Source of the DNA: Oscillatoriales cyanobacterium
GTDB lineage: Bacteria; Cyanobacteriota; Cyanobacteriia; CACIAM-69d
Reading direction: 5' to 3'
DNA: 64,000 nucleotides
Assembly (NCBI GenBank): GCA_004292515.1
Contig: RDXB01000057.1
Location: 1-64,000, forward strand
Part shown: positions 1 to 8,050 of the stretch, piece after piece
Numbering within the stretch: position 1 is the stretch's first letter
Layout of the letters: each line of letters begins with the position of its first letter
Translations under genes and position numbers: made by a program
The notes under the pieces: generated by a model
The model's input: only the letters and a program-made list of their open reading frames with translations
Told to the model about the DNA's origin: nothing
Databases searched by the model: none

Positions 1-136
1 GCGAGCTAATGCGGTGCGTTGTTGGTTGTTGAGCTTGAGTTGAGTTTTGAATCCGAGCAGCATCTGTTCAGTGTATGACAGCCCCTGGGATGGATTCGCG
101 TTTTTCAGAGAATGTGAGGAAATGACAGGAAATCAA

Positions 137-415
137 TCACTGTTGATTAACCCCCAGCACCCAGGCCGTTGGGCCAGTGTGGCTGAGGTTGTGACCGATC
201 GTGATTTGGTATCGCGGCTCCGTGGGAGGCATTCCCCAATCGGCCATCAGACGCTCTAGCTCAGAACGGCTGGCAAAGCGCCCCTGCTCCACATAAAAGG
301 CTTGCTGGGTTCGTCCCATCACGCCCACCAGATCGCGCAGCGGAGACCCACAGGCACAGACAGCAGGTTGGTTAACCCACAAAGATCCGGCCGTCAGTAA
401 ACCAGCCGCACTCAC
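137..415 (-). CDS. Type IV pilin-like (G/H family) protein, N-terminus uncertain
   Basis: A 92-residue frame if read from the GTG at 415. A hydrophobic segment comes first, followed by a stretch (GRTQQAFYVEQGRF) of the kind seen in cyanobacterial type IV pilin-like G/H proteins, where 'RAQQAFYLE..F' is the usual signature. The open frame continues upstream to about 496 without any ATG, and this adds more hydrophobic sequence (QILGLSPGAIALV). The true start is therefore either a rare codon or has been lost. No prepilin-peptidase motif of the G|F-T-L-x-E type is visible. It could be a minor-pilin-like membrane protein or a 5'-damaged copy. The family call is moderately supported, the start poorly. 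Confidence 0.5.
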   Translation of the reverse strand: MSAAGLLTAGSLWVNQPAVCACGSPLRDLVGVMGRTQQAFYVEQGRFASRSELERLMADWGMPPTEPRYQITIGHNLSHTGPTAWVLGVNQQ

Positions 416-542
416 CAGGGCGATCGCCCCAGGCGACAGGCCCAGAATTTGTCGCTGACTGATGGTGTCTGAGTAACCTTCCAGCTTCAGAGTTGATCAT
501 GAACAGACCCGATCGCTGGTACGGGCCTGTTTACGCTTCTGT

Positions 543-2240
543 TTACGGTTCTAATCGATCGCCCTGCATCAGGGCCGCCGACTCGGACAGCCCCAGGCGA
601 TCGAGCTGGTTCATCGCCACAAAAAACATGGCGATCGCTGCTAATCCATTGATGGCAAAGGCCAAACCGGCTGCCCCTAGGGTGATGGGATTCGCTACCT
701 CAGAAATCAAGGTCGGCAGCAGTGAGGCCAGGGGAGTCATGAGCCAAAACCAGCCCCAAAAGTGGGCTGAATCTTGGAAACCTAGGCCCATCCCCAGCGC
801 GATCGACCCGATCATCACAATCCCCAACAGCCCCACAGCCCAGGCGATCGGTTGGCGAACATTCCACAACAGCACCCATTGCACCAGGGCTGCGTATAAC
901 AACAGCAGGAGCGTGGCACAGCCAATCGACAACAGGACTAACACTCCAGTAGGCCCGTGAAACGACAAGGCCCAAGGCAGCCAAAGGGCGATCGTGATTG
1001 CACCATTGACCAGCAAGGCCAGGAATGACGGGCTGTTGTCTCCCCACAGCCAGTCCTTGAGAGCCGATCGCCCCGATCGAGCATTTTGGGTCTTGTGGAG
1101 ATGGCGATAGCGGGCCCAGTCCAGCAGGGTTTGGCGCGGGGGCAACAACAACGCCATCCAAACCATCATCCCGATCCCCCAAAACAGGCCGACCACCCCC
1201 CAAGGATTGATCTGACCCTGTCGCCAAGGGGTAAAGAAACCGATCGCAAACAGATTAAGCCCCAAGGTCAGCCAGTAACTTTGGGCTTTGGTGCTGAAGG
1301 TGCTGTCCGGCTGATCAAATCGGCGGGTCAGGGACTGCCAAAGCGCGATCGAAAGACTACTCAGCACCGCGATCGCCATGCCAGCGAGGATCTCGGGCTG
1401 GGCAATCACATCTTGGCCAAACCAGTTGAGTTGGGGGGCTGATCCCAACGGCAGCACCAGAAACATCGGCGCACGGACTAGCCACAGGACAAGAAAGTAA
1501 AAAAACAGCCCCAAAAGACTAAATGCCCACCCAGAGACCCCTTGCTTCGACTGGGTTGTGGAGGCATAGAACAGGGCCAATAAATAGAAAGTTGTGATTA
1601 GGGCGATCGCCACGCCATCTACCAGCAACAAGCCCCCTAAACCCAATCTGCCCTGTAAGCCCGCCAGGGTATGCAACGGCAAAGCCAGCAGCACCGCCCA
1701 ATGAACCAGGGCAGGCGCGCCGAGCAATTTACCGAACAGAATGCGATCGCTCGATTCTGGGGTCATGCGAATAAAAGCCAGGGTGCCTTGTTTGGCCTCT
1801 TGCGCCCAATTATTAATCAAGGCCTGAGTGCCCACCAAAACAAGCAGACCCAGCAAAATTGCAGACAGCCAAAAAAACAGATCCAGCCACCAAAGGGGCC
1901 AGTTAACAGCAAAGGTCGTAGCCGAGATTCGCTCGCATAATATGCGGTTTACACCGTCGCGGAGGCCAGTGCAATAAAACCGATAGACCGGCTCAGAGTT
2001 GGATGGCACGGTAGCGATTTCAGCGGCAATATTCTGCCAAAAAATCCAAAAGATGACTTGAGTAGCAACGGCAGCTAGGCTAACCAAAATTAAGTTGCGC
2101 TGGGTGCAGTTACCTTTAATTTCGCGGAGCAGTTGTGGGTTCCAGTCCCCGAGGCGATCGAGCCAACGATCACCCATAATTTGTAGGGTTCTCTGGGCTT
2201 TTTGTAAGGAACCGGATCTCAGTGGGATAGGCAGTTTCAT
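543..2240 (-). CDS. ABC-2 type transporter permease
   Basis: A 565-residue integral membrane protein with about a dozen strongly hydrophobic segments over its whole length. After a cytoplasmic N-terminal stretch (DRWLDRLGDWNPQLLREIKG) comes a first helix and then an extracytoplasmic loop with two cysteines. The stretch 'QEAKQGTLAFIRMTPESSDRILFGKLLGAP' region is typical of ABC-2 exporter permeases that sit beside a CcmA-like ATPase. The ATG overlaps the stop of the upstream ATPase gene by 4 bases (ATGA), so the two are translationally coupled and probably form one exporter. The substrate cannot be told from sequence. The length and repeated hydrophobic pattern suggest a fused or enlarged permease compared with the usual 250-400 residues. 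Confidence 0.85.
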   Translation of the reverse strand: MKLPIPLRSGSLQKAQRTLQIMGDRWLDRLGDWNPQLLREIKGNCTQRNLILVSLAAVATQVIFWIFWQNIAAEIATVPSNSEPVYRFYCTGLRDGVNRILCERISATTFAVNWPLWWLDLFFWLSAILLGLLVLVGTQALINNWAQEAKQGTLAFIRMTPESSDRILFGKLLGAPALVHWAVLLALPLHTLAGLQGRLGLGGLLLVDGVAIALITTFYLLALFYASTTQSKQGVSGWAFSLLGLFFYFLVLWLVRAPMFLVLPLGSAPQLNWFGQDVIAQPEILAGMAIAVLSSLSIALWQSLTRRFDQPDSTFSTKAQSYWLTLGLNLFAIGFFTPWRQGQINPWGVVGLFWGIGMMVWMALLLPPRQTLLDWARYRHLHKTQNARSGRSALKDWLWGDNSPSFLALLVNGAITIALWLPWALSFHGPTGVLVLLSIGCATLLLLLYAALVQWVLLWNVRQPIAWAVGLLGIVMIGSIALGMGLGFQDSAHFWGWFWLMTPLASLLPTLISEVANPITLGAAGLAFAINGLAAIAMFFVAMNQLDRLGLSESAALMQGDRLEP

Positions 2241-3181
2241 GAGGCTTGTTGGTGTCCCATTTTCAAGAAGATTTGCTCAAGACTTTCGCGATCGCGCCGA
2301 AACTCCACAATAGGAATTTGGGCGCGAATCAGTTCCTGTAATAGATCGGCACAATCGGTTTTATCACCCTGAAATTCCACAAGCACTTGCCCGTTAGTTG
2401 GGTGGCATTCCCAGGAAATTACGCGGCGATCGGCACGCACAATAGCTTGTAAATCTTCGAGGCGATCGAGGGTTGTAATCACCAATGTCTGGCGCGAAAA
2501 TTGGGCGTAAAGATGCTCTAGGGGGGCGCTAGCGACGAGTTGCCCTAGCTCCATCACCCCGATCGCGCTGCACAGTTCTGCTAAATCACTGAGCACATGG
2601 GATGAAATCAGCACCGTCATCCCCGCCGATTGCAAGATGCGAATCAGGTTGCGAAATTCTAATCGAGCGATTGGATCAAGACCCGACACCGGCTCATCTA
2701 GCAGCAACAAAATTGGCTCATGGATGATTGTTCGGGCCAGGCTGAGGCGTTGTTTCATCCCTCGGGATAGGGTGGCGATCGGGCTGTCTCGTTTGGGTAA
2801 CAGTTGCACTAAGTCCAGCACATCAAAAAGCCGTTCCCGCAACCTTTTGCCCCGCAAGCCGTAGAGCCGACCAAAGTAATCTAAATAGTCCCAAACATTC
2901 AAGTCATCATAGACTGGAAAATCGTCGGGCAAAAAGCCAATTCGTTGCTTCAGGGTGGCCCGGCGATCGCAATGATCGATCGGAATGCCATCAATGAAAA
3001 TCTCCCCGATCGTTGGTTTTTCTACCGTCGCCAGCATCCGAATCAGGGTGGTTTTGCCCGCACCGTTGGGACCAATTAACCCATACACTTCGCCAGGAGC
3101 AATTTGTAGGTCAACGCCATCCACAGCCAGTTTGCGATCGAAGCGCTTGCTGAGTCCCCGCGTTTCAATGGCCCAATCCAT
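2237..3181 (-). CDS. ABC transporter ATP-binding protein (ABC-2 exporter, CcmA-like)
   Basis: A 314-residue ATPase. Walker A is GPNGAGKT near residue 38, the signature is LSRGMKQR near 140, Walker B is LLLLDEP near 160, and the H-loop histidine is in ISSHVLSDL. The C-terminal ~80 residues form the extra regulatory domain common to ABC-2 (drug or polysaccharide type) ATPases. The ATG at 3181 has a GGAGAG ribosome site about 6 bases upstream. The upstream leader carries a 14-base direct duplication (CTCTCCAGGTCATT). The permease gene follows with a 4-base overlap, so the ATPase likely powers that permease at the plasma membrane. The family is certain, the transported substrate unknown. Confidence 0.93.
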   Translation of the reverse strand: MDWAIETRGLSKRFDRKLAVDGVDLQIAPGEVYGLIGPNGAGKTTLIRMLATVEKPTIGEIFIDGIPIDHCDRRATLKQRIGFLPDDFPVYDDLNVWDYLDYFGRLYGLRGKRLRERLFDVLDLVQLLPKRDSPIATLSRGMKQRLSLARTIIHEPILLLLDEPVSGLDPIARLEFRNLIRILQSAGMTVLISSHVLSDLAELCSAIGVMELGQLVASAPLEHLYAQFSRQTLVITTLDRLEDLQAIVRADRRVISWECHPTNGQVLVEFQGDKTDCADLLQELIRAQIPIVEFRRDRESLEQIFLKMGHQQAS

Positions 3182-3395
3182 AGATCTCTCCAGGTCATTC
3201 TCTCCAGGTCATATCGATGGCGATGAGATAGCGGTTTGAGAGGAGTTCAGGGCGCTCACATCATGGGCGATCGCGCAAGGAGCCAGTCTCAAATTGATGA
3301 GAGAGCGATCAGCTAGCCTCATCTTTCCCTAGCGCGTTTCTAAAATATCAAGCCTCAAATTGAATGGAGGCTAGTATGGGGTCAGATATTGGGTC

Positions 3396-3486
3396 ATACC
3401 AATTTTGTGAATTAACGCTACGCAAGATCTAGAGTCAGTAAGGATTCCAGGTCAGCATTTGTAGCATTGGCAATCGAAATTGGTAT
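3396..3486. repeat. 91-bp MITE-like element, copy 1
   Basis: The ends are ATACCAATTTTG and CGAAATTGGTAT, near-perfect inverted repeats. The interior (GTGAATTAACGCTACGCAAG...) is shared with the copies at 3904-3994 and 31211-31301, and all three are exactly 91 bp. It contains no open frame. A miniature inverted-repeat element is the simplest reading. Confidence 0.7.
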
Positions 3487-3690
3487 CAGATATTGGGCCA
3501 GATCTTGAGCCAGATTATGCCATCCACTCGTGACTTTGAGGTGTCGCCACGATTTCATTGAGGTGGCAAACCATTTCTGAAACAATAGAATTCTAAAGTC
3601 ATAGAAATTTAAAGAAATATCAAATAATATTGCTACTCCCTAGTCACTCCCCTTGATGATGAATTTAGGGCACAATTATTGCGCCCTCAG

Positions 3691-3775
3691 CAGCCTGTAG
3701 GGTGGGCATTGCCCACCACCTAACAGCTTCATGGAATCTGCAATCTGATGTACCAATCGTTTGAGTTAAAGGCTG
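3691..3775. repeat. Dispersed repeat, GGTGGGCATTGCCCACC family
   Basis: The sequence starts CAGCCTGTAGGGTGGGCATT, passes through the palindrome GGTGGGCATTGCCCACC, and ends ACCAATCGTTTGAGTTAAAG. The same order of blocks recurs at 13820-13903, 48435-48575 and, inverted, at 14954-15041. Shorter core-only copies lie at about 3997-4022 and 10445-10503. Confidence 0.75.
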
Positions 3776-3903
3776 TATTGCTATTTCCTAGGTGATCCCC
3801 TTGATGACAGATTTAGGGTGCAATAGTTGCGCCTTTAGCGGATATCTGAAAGGCCATAATTGATACTCTATATGCTCCATTCATCAACGGAAACAAGGGG
3901 CTG

Positions 3904-3994
3904 ATAGCGATTTCGTGAATTGATGCTACTCAAGATTCTGATCTGACAAGAGTTTCAGCACAGGGTTTGTCGCATGAACAATCAAAATAGGTAT
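3904..3994. repeat. 91-bp MITE-like element, copy 2
   Basis: It has the same length and block order as the element at 3396-3486 (GTGAATTGATGCTACTCAAG... in the left half). The ends are more diverged (ATAGCGATTTCG and CAAAATAGGTAT) but are still recognisably inverted. Confidence 0.65.
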
Positions 3995-4074
3995 TAGTCG
4001 GTGGGCATTGCTCACCCTACTGGCGCAACTGCTCTAATTCACTGGGTTAATTGTGCGAAATCAATCGTGTTAGA

Positions 4075-4096
4075 CAAGGGGCTTAAGCCCCTTGCT
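4075..4096. repeat. GGGGCTTAAGCCCC palindrome (family A, partial)
   Basis: ACAAGGGGCTTAAGCCCCTT followed by GCTCCCTCATGATCG, which matches the flank of the inverted family A copies at 24530-24645 and 54001-54125. Only the core and one flank are kept here. Confidence 0.7.
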
Positions 4097-4179
4097 CCCT
4101 CATGATCGAGTAACGAACTCAATCAAAATCAGCTTGCCGCACTACTACAAGCTGCCGTATTGACCTTGCATAGTTCACC

Positions 4180-4266
4180 CAGCCTATTAGTCTTCACCCA
4201 GCTATTAGTCTTCACCCAGCTATTAGTCTTCACCCAGCTATTAGTCTTCACCCAGCCTATTGGTCT
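4180..4266. repeat. 18-bp tandem repeat array
   Basis: Nearly five copies of the 18-base unit TATTAGTCTTCACCCAGC, the outer ones carrying an extra C or a G for A. A frame on the minus strand reads through it as repeated WVKTNS, but the rest of that frame is not protein-like. Confidence 0.8.
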
Positions 4267-4427
4267 AGGAGCGCTACTACTGGCACTGTTAGGCATTCGT
4301 GGCCGTGCGATCGCGGCAGGCAAGCCGGAGCCAGATTAGCGATCGCCTGGGAGGCAAGGCCCCAAAGCCGTTGCCTGCCACCAGGGGCAGCATGGCCGAG
4401 CATCCCCCAAAAAAGCTAAAAAAAGCC

Positions 4428-4458
4428 AAAAAAAAAGGAGAGTCGTTGCGGACTCTCC
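4428..4458 (-). terminator. Rho-independent terminator of gatB
   Basis: Read on the minus strand, a perfect 8-bp stem (GGAGAGTC/GACTCTCC, loop of 6) at 4437-4458 is followed by nine T. It lies 110 bases past the gatB stop, in the right orientation for that gene. Confidence 0.85.
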
Positions 4459-4567
4459 CAGTCATCAGGGTGCATCTACTTAGCACAGTATAGCACTATA
4501 GGACTGGGGGGTGTCACCCCCTCTTTTTTGATGTTTTGATGAAGCTGGCTCGATCGCCTGTCCTAAC

Positions 4568-6052
4568 CTAGCCCTGGAGCATTTTGTCCAAAAGCTGGTT
4601 GGTCAGCTTCGGATCGACCCGGCCGCCGCTCTTTTTCATCATCTGCCCCACAAAGAAGCCCTTCAGCTTGGTTTTGCCTGCGCGGAATTGCTCCAGCTCG
4701 GTGGGGTGGGCTTCAAGGAGTTCGCGGATCATCGCCTCGATCGCCCCTGGATCCGAAATTTGCACCAAACCCTTCTGCTCCACCAGGGCCTTGGGTGAAC
4801 CACCGGCCGTCAGCAATTCGGGCAAGATATCCTTGGCAATTTTGCCGCTGATCGTGTTGTCCACAATCAAGCCCACCAGTTCCGCCAATTCCGCCGGTTG
4901 CAGAGCCAAATCAGCGATCGACTTTTTCTCGTTCTTTAGCCAAGCGGCAATGTCGCCCATGATCCAGTTGGCCGCTTGCTTCACATCAGCCCCGGCGGCC
5001 ACCGTCGCTTCAAAGTATTCGGCCACGGGGCGATCGTCCGTCAGCACCTGGGTATCGTAGGGCGACAGACCCAGCTCAGTTTCGTAGCGATGGCGTTTTT
5101 GGGCCGGCAGTTCCGGCAACTCCCCTTTCCAGCTATCCCGTTGCTCCGCCGAAACGACGATCGGGGTCAAATCCGGCTCGGGGAAATAGCGATAGTCGCT
5201 GGAGCCTTCCTTGGAGCGCATGGAAATGGTGCGCTGGCTGCCCTCTTCCCAGAGGCGGGTTTCTTGGACGATCGGCTCGCCGGTTTCGATCGCCTCAATT
5301 TGCCGCTCAATTTCATACTCGATCGCCCGCTGAATTGCGTTGAACGAGTTCATGTTCTTGATTTCAACCTTGGTGCCAAATGCCTTTTGGCCCACCGGAC
5401 GCACCGACACGTTCACATCACAGCGCAGGGAGCCTTCCTGCATGTTGCCGTCGCCAATGCCCAGGTAGCGAATAATCCGCCGCAGTTCCTTGGCATATTC
5501 AGCCGCTTCTTGGCCCGTGCGAATGTCTGGCTCCGACACGATTTCCACCAACGGCACACCGGCCCGGTTGTAGTCCACCAGGGAGTAGGTAGACCCGGCC
5601 AGGCGATCGGCCCCGGCGTGGACGAGTTTCCCGGCATCCTCTTCCATGTGCAGGCGGGTGATGCCGATTTTCTTGCGGGTGACGTTGCCTTGCTTATCAA
5701 CAATTTCAACTTCCAGCCAGCCATGCTCGGCGATCGGCAGGTCGTATTGGGAAATTTGGTAATTCTTGGGCAGGTCGGGATAGAAATATTGCTTGCGATC
5801 GAACTTGCTGTAGGGAGCGATCGTGCAGTTCAGCGCCAATCCAGCCTTCACCGCATATTCCAACACCTTTTGGTTCAGCACCGGCAAGGTTCCCGGCAAA
5901 CCCAGGCACACGGGATCAACATGGGTGTTGGGATCAGCGCCAAACTCCGTCGAACTGCTACAGAAAATTTTGGTTTCCGTACTGAGTTGGCAGTGGGTTT
6001 CGAGACCAATGACGGCTTCGTATTGAGTCTTGGCGGGCGCGGCAACGGTCAT
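4568..6052 (-). CDS. gatB: Aspartyl/glutamyl-tRNA(Asn/Gln) amidotransferase subunit B
   Basis: A 494-residue protein. GatB binds misacylated Glu-tRNA(Gln) or Asp-tRNA(Asn), and GatCAB amidates it using ammonia delivered from GatA. The N-terminal signature [21 protein letters not shown], the central [12 protein letters not shown] and EIKNMNSF motifs and the C-terminal YqeY-like helical domain ending in [17 protein letters not shown] are all present in order. The frame is open further upstream to 6175, but homologues begin near the ATG at 6052 (MTVAAPAK), which I chose. No strong ribosome site is seen there. gatA and gatC are not adjacent, which is common in cyanobacteria. A hairpin terminator follows at 4428-4458. 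Confidence 0.96.
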   Translation of the reverse strand: MTVAAPAKTQYEAVIGLETHCQLSTETKIFCSSSTEFGADPNTHVDPVCLGLPGTLPVLNQKVLEYAVKAGLALNCTIAPYSKFDRKQYFYPDLPKNYQISQYDLPIAEHGWLEVEIVDKQGNVTRKKIGITRLHMEEDAGKLVHAGADRLAGSTYSLVDYNRAGVPLVEIVSEPDIRTGQEAAEYAKELRRIIRYLGIGDGNMQEGSLRCDVNVSVRPVGQKAFGTKVEIKNMNSFNAIQRAIEYEIERQIEAIETGEPIVQETRLWEEGSQRTISMRSKEGSSDYRYFPEPDLTPIVVSAEQRDSWKGELPELPAQKRHRYETELGLSPYDTQVLTDDRPVAEYFEATVAAGADVKQAANWIMGDIAAWLKNEKKSIADLALQPAELAELVGLIVDNTISGKIAKDILPELLTAGGSPKALVEQKGLVQISDPGAIEAMIRELLEAHPTELEQFRAGKTKLKGFFVGQMMKKSGGRVDPKLTNQLLDKMLQG

Positions 6053-6441
6053 AAGCGTGAGGTAAGCTGTGAGTGACGAGGGGGACGATCGACAATAACC
6101 ATCCGTCAAAAAAAGCGAGACGGTGGACTCATGGGGAACCTGCGCAACCTGGTTTGATCCTGCTCCTGGGAACAAGCTCTTGGGAACAAGCTTTTGGAAA
6201 CCCTTCCCTGGAAAACTCGGCCTCGTGTCATTCAGTTAAATTCGCCTAAATTCGCCCTGGGCAAATTCGACTGGGCAAATCCCACTGGATGAATCTAACC
6301 TAGCGAATCTAACTGGACGAATCTAACTGGGCGAAACGAAGTCCTAGTCCATGCCATCGAAACGCTCGGACTTCATTCTATCGCTAGGAATGTGCTCACT
6401 GGACGTTTGCAATCATCGCCCCGCCACAGGACTACAGCCCC
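6053..6441. other. Spacer between divergent gatB and the TPR-like gene
   Basis: Divergent leader region of about 390 bp. From about 6235 to 6340 it holds an imperfect array of short units resembling GAATCTAACTGGACGAA and AAATTCG(C/A)CTGGGCAAA, in four to six degenerate copies. I see no gene or clear promoter boxes. Confidence 0.5.
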
Positions 6442-7899
6442 ATGCAGCGCCAAAGCACCCGCTTACTTCGCAGCGCCTTAATCCTCATGTCTTTGGGATT
6501 GGTCTGCATCTGGGGCTTGTCGGATGATTCGGAGCAACAAGCTGCCCAAGCTGCCTACCAGCGAGCAGATTGCCAGAGCGCCATCCCCAAATTGCAGTCC
6601 CTGACGCAGCAATCAATGCAGCCAGCCCCCAGCACCGCAGCGGATTTGTCCCCAACCACAGGTGCAAAGCCGTTGTCCCTGACGGAAAATCAATACCGCC
6701 TAGCTGAGTGCCAGCGCTACCAGTCTGCTCAACAGGCGCAACAGTCCCAACAATTTAACCGTGCATTTTCTCAATATGTGCGATTTGTCAAGGTTTACCC
6801 CCACAGCGCTTTAGTGAGTTCTGTGCGTACGCAGTTGCAGCGCATTGCCGATCGCACCAGCCCGGGCCGCTTGGCTAGCCCCGAAACCTGCCAAGGAATT
6901 ACCCTGCTGCTCGATCGGGGAGTCTTGAGTGGTGAACAGGCGGCAATTCCCCATCTGTTGTTGACCTGTGGGCGGTTGTGGAATCAGCAGCAAGAGTTCG
7001 ATCGCGCGATTCATGCCTATGCCGCCCTCGAGATTCGCTATCCCAACCATTACTTGGTGCAGATGTTTGCGCCGGAGTTTCAGCAGCTTTTGCAGCGCAG
7101 CGCCTTGAATCGATCGAGCGTGACCAATCTTTACCAAGCCGTGGAGCAACGGGAGCTAAACCGGCTGAATCAGTTAGCCCAGCCGGAACCCTATACCGAT
7201 TGGTTGACAGACTTGCTGTGGCCGATCGCCGCGCTCGATCGGTGGCTAGGCAACGCTTTGGGGGTGTATCTATTTCTAGCTGGCCTAAGCCTGTTGTTGG
7301 GTTGGTTGTTTGCACAGTCCTTCGGGGTGAAGTATTTCCAGTCCATTCGTTCTCGATTCGCTCCTCGGACGACGGGCGATCGCCCTTGGGCCACGACAAC
7401 GGCTCAACCCTGTGGCATCAACCTCACCAATGGGCAATATCGCCTTGGTAAGCGATCGCTCGATCACCTACACTCTGGCCAGCCGACGCAGCAGCCTGGG
7501 GCTGAGTCACCGCCAACGGCACAAACAACGCAGCACTTAACCAGCACCAACCCGGCAAGCCTTCATCCCAAACCTAATCAATATCGCTTCGATCGGTTGG
7601 CCCTCAAGCGCCAACAGCGCTCACAGAAAGCGGGTCAGGCAAAGCGCCAGCCTCCAGCCAACAGCAACCAACAGCCCAAGAACAACAAACAGCCTCCCCA
7701 TTTGCCTCGTCGTCGCCCAGCGGCCGCACCCCGCCGCCGTCCCAGCCAATCTCTGGAAAGGCAATTGCTCCTGATGGTGCAACAAAACCGGCCCACGGCT
7801 GAACGGCTGGTGGAGCTGGAGCGATCGCGGGTTCCCGACCAATCTGAGGACTGGTATTGGCAAGCGGCGATCGATCGCCTCCTACGCGATCGGCGCTAG
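6442..7899 (+). CDS. Membrane protein with TPR-like periplasmic region and basic tail
   Basis: A 485-residue protein. An N-terminal hydrophobic segment (ALILMSLGLVCIWGL) serves as signal or anchor. It is followed by a helical, Gln/Ala-rich region with tetratricopeptide-like spacing (AAYQRADCQSAIPKLQ, FNRAFSQYVRFVKVYPHSA, FDRAIHAYAALEIRYPNHY). A second membrane helix lies near residue 275 (LGVYLFLAGLSLLLGWLF). The C-terminal 170 residues are low-complexity and very rich in Q, K, R and P (KRQPPANSNQQPKNNKQPP, RRRPAAAPRRRP), with a short acidic end. This predicts a double-spanning protein with a basic cytoplasmic tail. The family is not recognised. The repeat-containing middle suggests a protein-binding scaffold, but no function is claimed. 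Confidence 0.7.
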   Translation: MQRQSTRLLRSALILMSLGLVCIWGLSDDSEQQAAQAAYQRADCQSAIPKLQSLTQQSMQPAPSTAADLSPTTGAKPLSLTENQYRLAECQRYQSAQQAQQSQQFNRAFSQYVRFVKVYPHSALVSSVRTQLQRIADRTSPGRLASPETCQGITLLLDRGVLSGEQAAIPHLLLTCGRLWNQQQEFDRAIHAYAALEIRYPNHYLVQMFAPEFQQLLQRSALNRSSVTNLYQAVEQRELNRLNQLAQPEPYTDWLTDLLWPIAALDRWLGNALGVYLFLAGLSLLLGWLFAQSFGVKYFQSIRSRFAPRTTGDRPWATTTAQPCGINLTNGQYRLGKRSLDHLHSGQPTQQPGAESPPTAQTTQHLTSTNPASLHPKPNQYRFDRLALKRQQRSQKAGQAKRQPPANSNQQPKNNKQPPHLPRRRPAAAPRRRPSQSLERQLLLMVQQNRPTAERLVELERSRVPDQSEDWYWQAAIDRLLRDRR

Positions 7900-7990
7900 G
7901 CACTGGTCAATCGCTCTCAGGTTCTTGAGGGTTTGGAGGGGATGGCTTAACCCAAACTGATATTTTGTTCGGGTGTTTCGTTCGGGTCAA

Positions 7991-8020
7991 GTCAGGTCAG
8001 GTCAGGTCAGGTCAGGTCAG
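7991..8020. repeat. Pentanucleotide tandem repeat (GTCAG)6
   Basis: Six exact copies of GTCAG just upstream of the 3' end of the histidine kinase gene. Length polymorphism between strains would be expected. Confidence 0.9.
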
Positions 8021-8050
8021 ACCAGTGAGGTCAGGAAAGTTAATCAACAG

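Larger units (their letters stand above)
3182..4567. other. Long repeat-rich spacer without convincing genes
   Basis: About 1.4 kb lying between the divergent leader of the ABC operon and the 3' end of gatB. It holds two 91-bp inverted-ended elements (3396-3486 and 3904-3994), one copy and one partial copy of the GGTGGGCATTGCCCACC family (3691-3775 and about 3997-4022), a GGGGCTTAAGCCCC palindrome (4075-4096), an 18-bp tandem array (4180-4266) and the gatB terminator (4428-4458). Two stretches beginning 'CCCTTGATGA' (about 3650 and 3800) are also near-duplicates of each other. Open frames here have repeat-derived or low-complexity translations, and I see no supported gene. Confidence 0.7.

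Noticed and set aside
493..960. Plus-strand frame of 155 codons opposite the ABC permease
   Set aside because: It is antisense to a convincing membrane protein and its translation is low-complexity with no family resemblance.
4129..4493. Frames across the 18-bp tandem array and the terminator
   Set aside because: The translations are only the repeat (WVKTNS) or the A-rich terminator (KKAKKK).
4976..6076. 366-codon plus-strand frame opposite gatB
   Set aside because: Complementary to a certain gene; long only because of high GC third positions.
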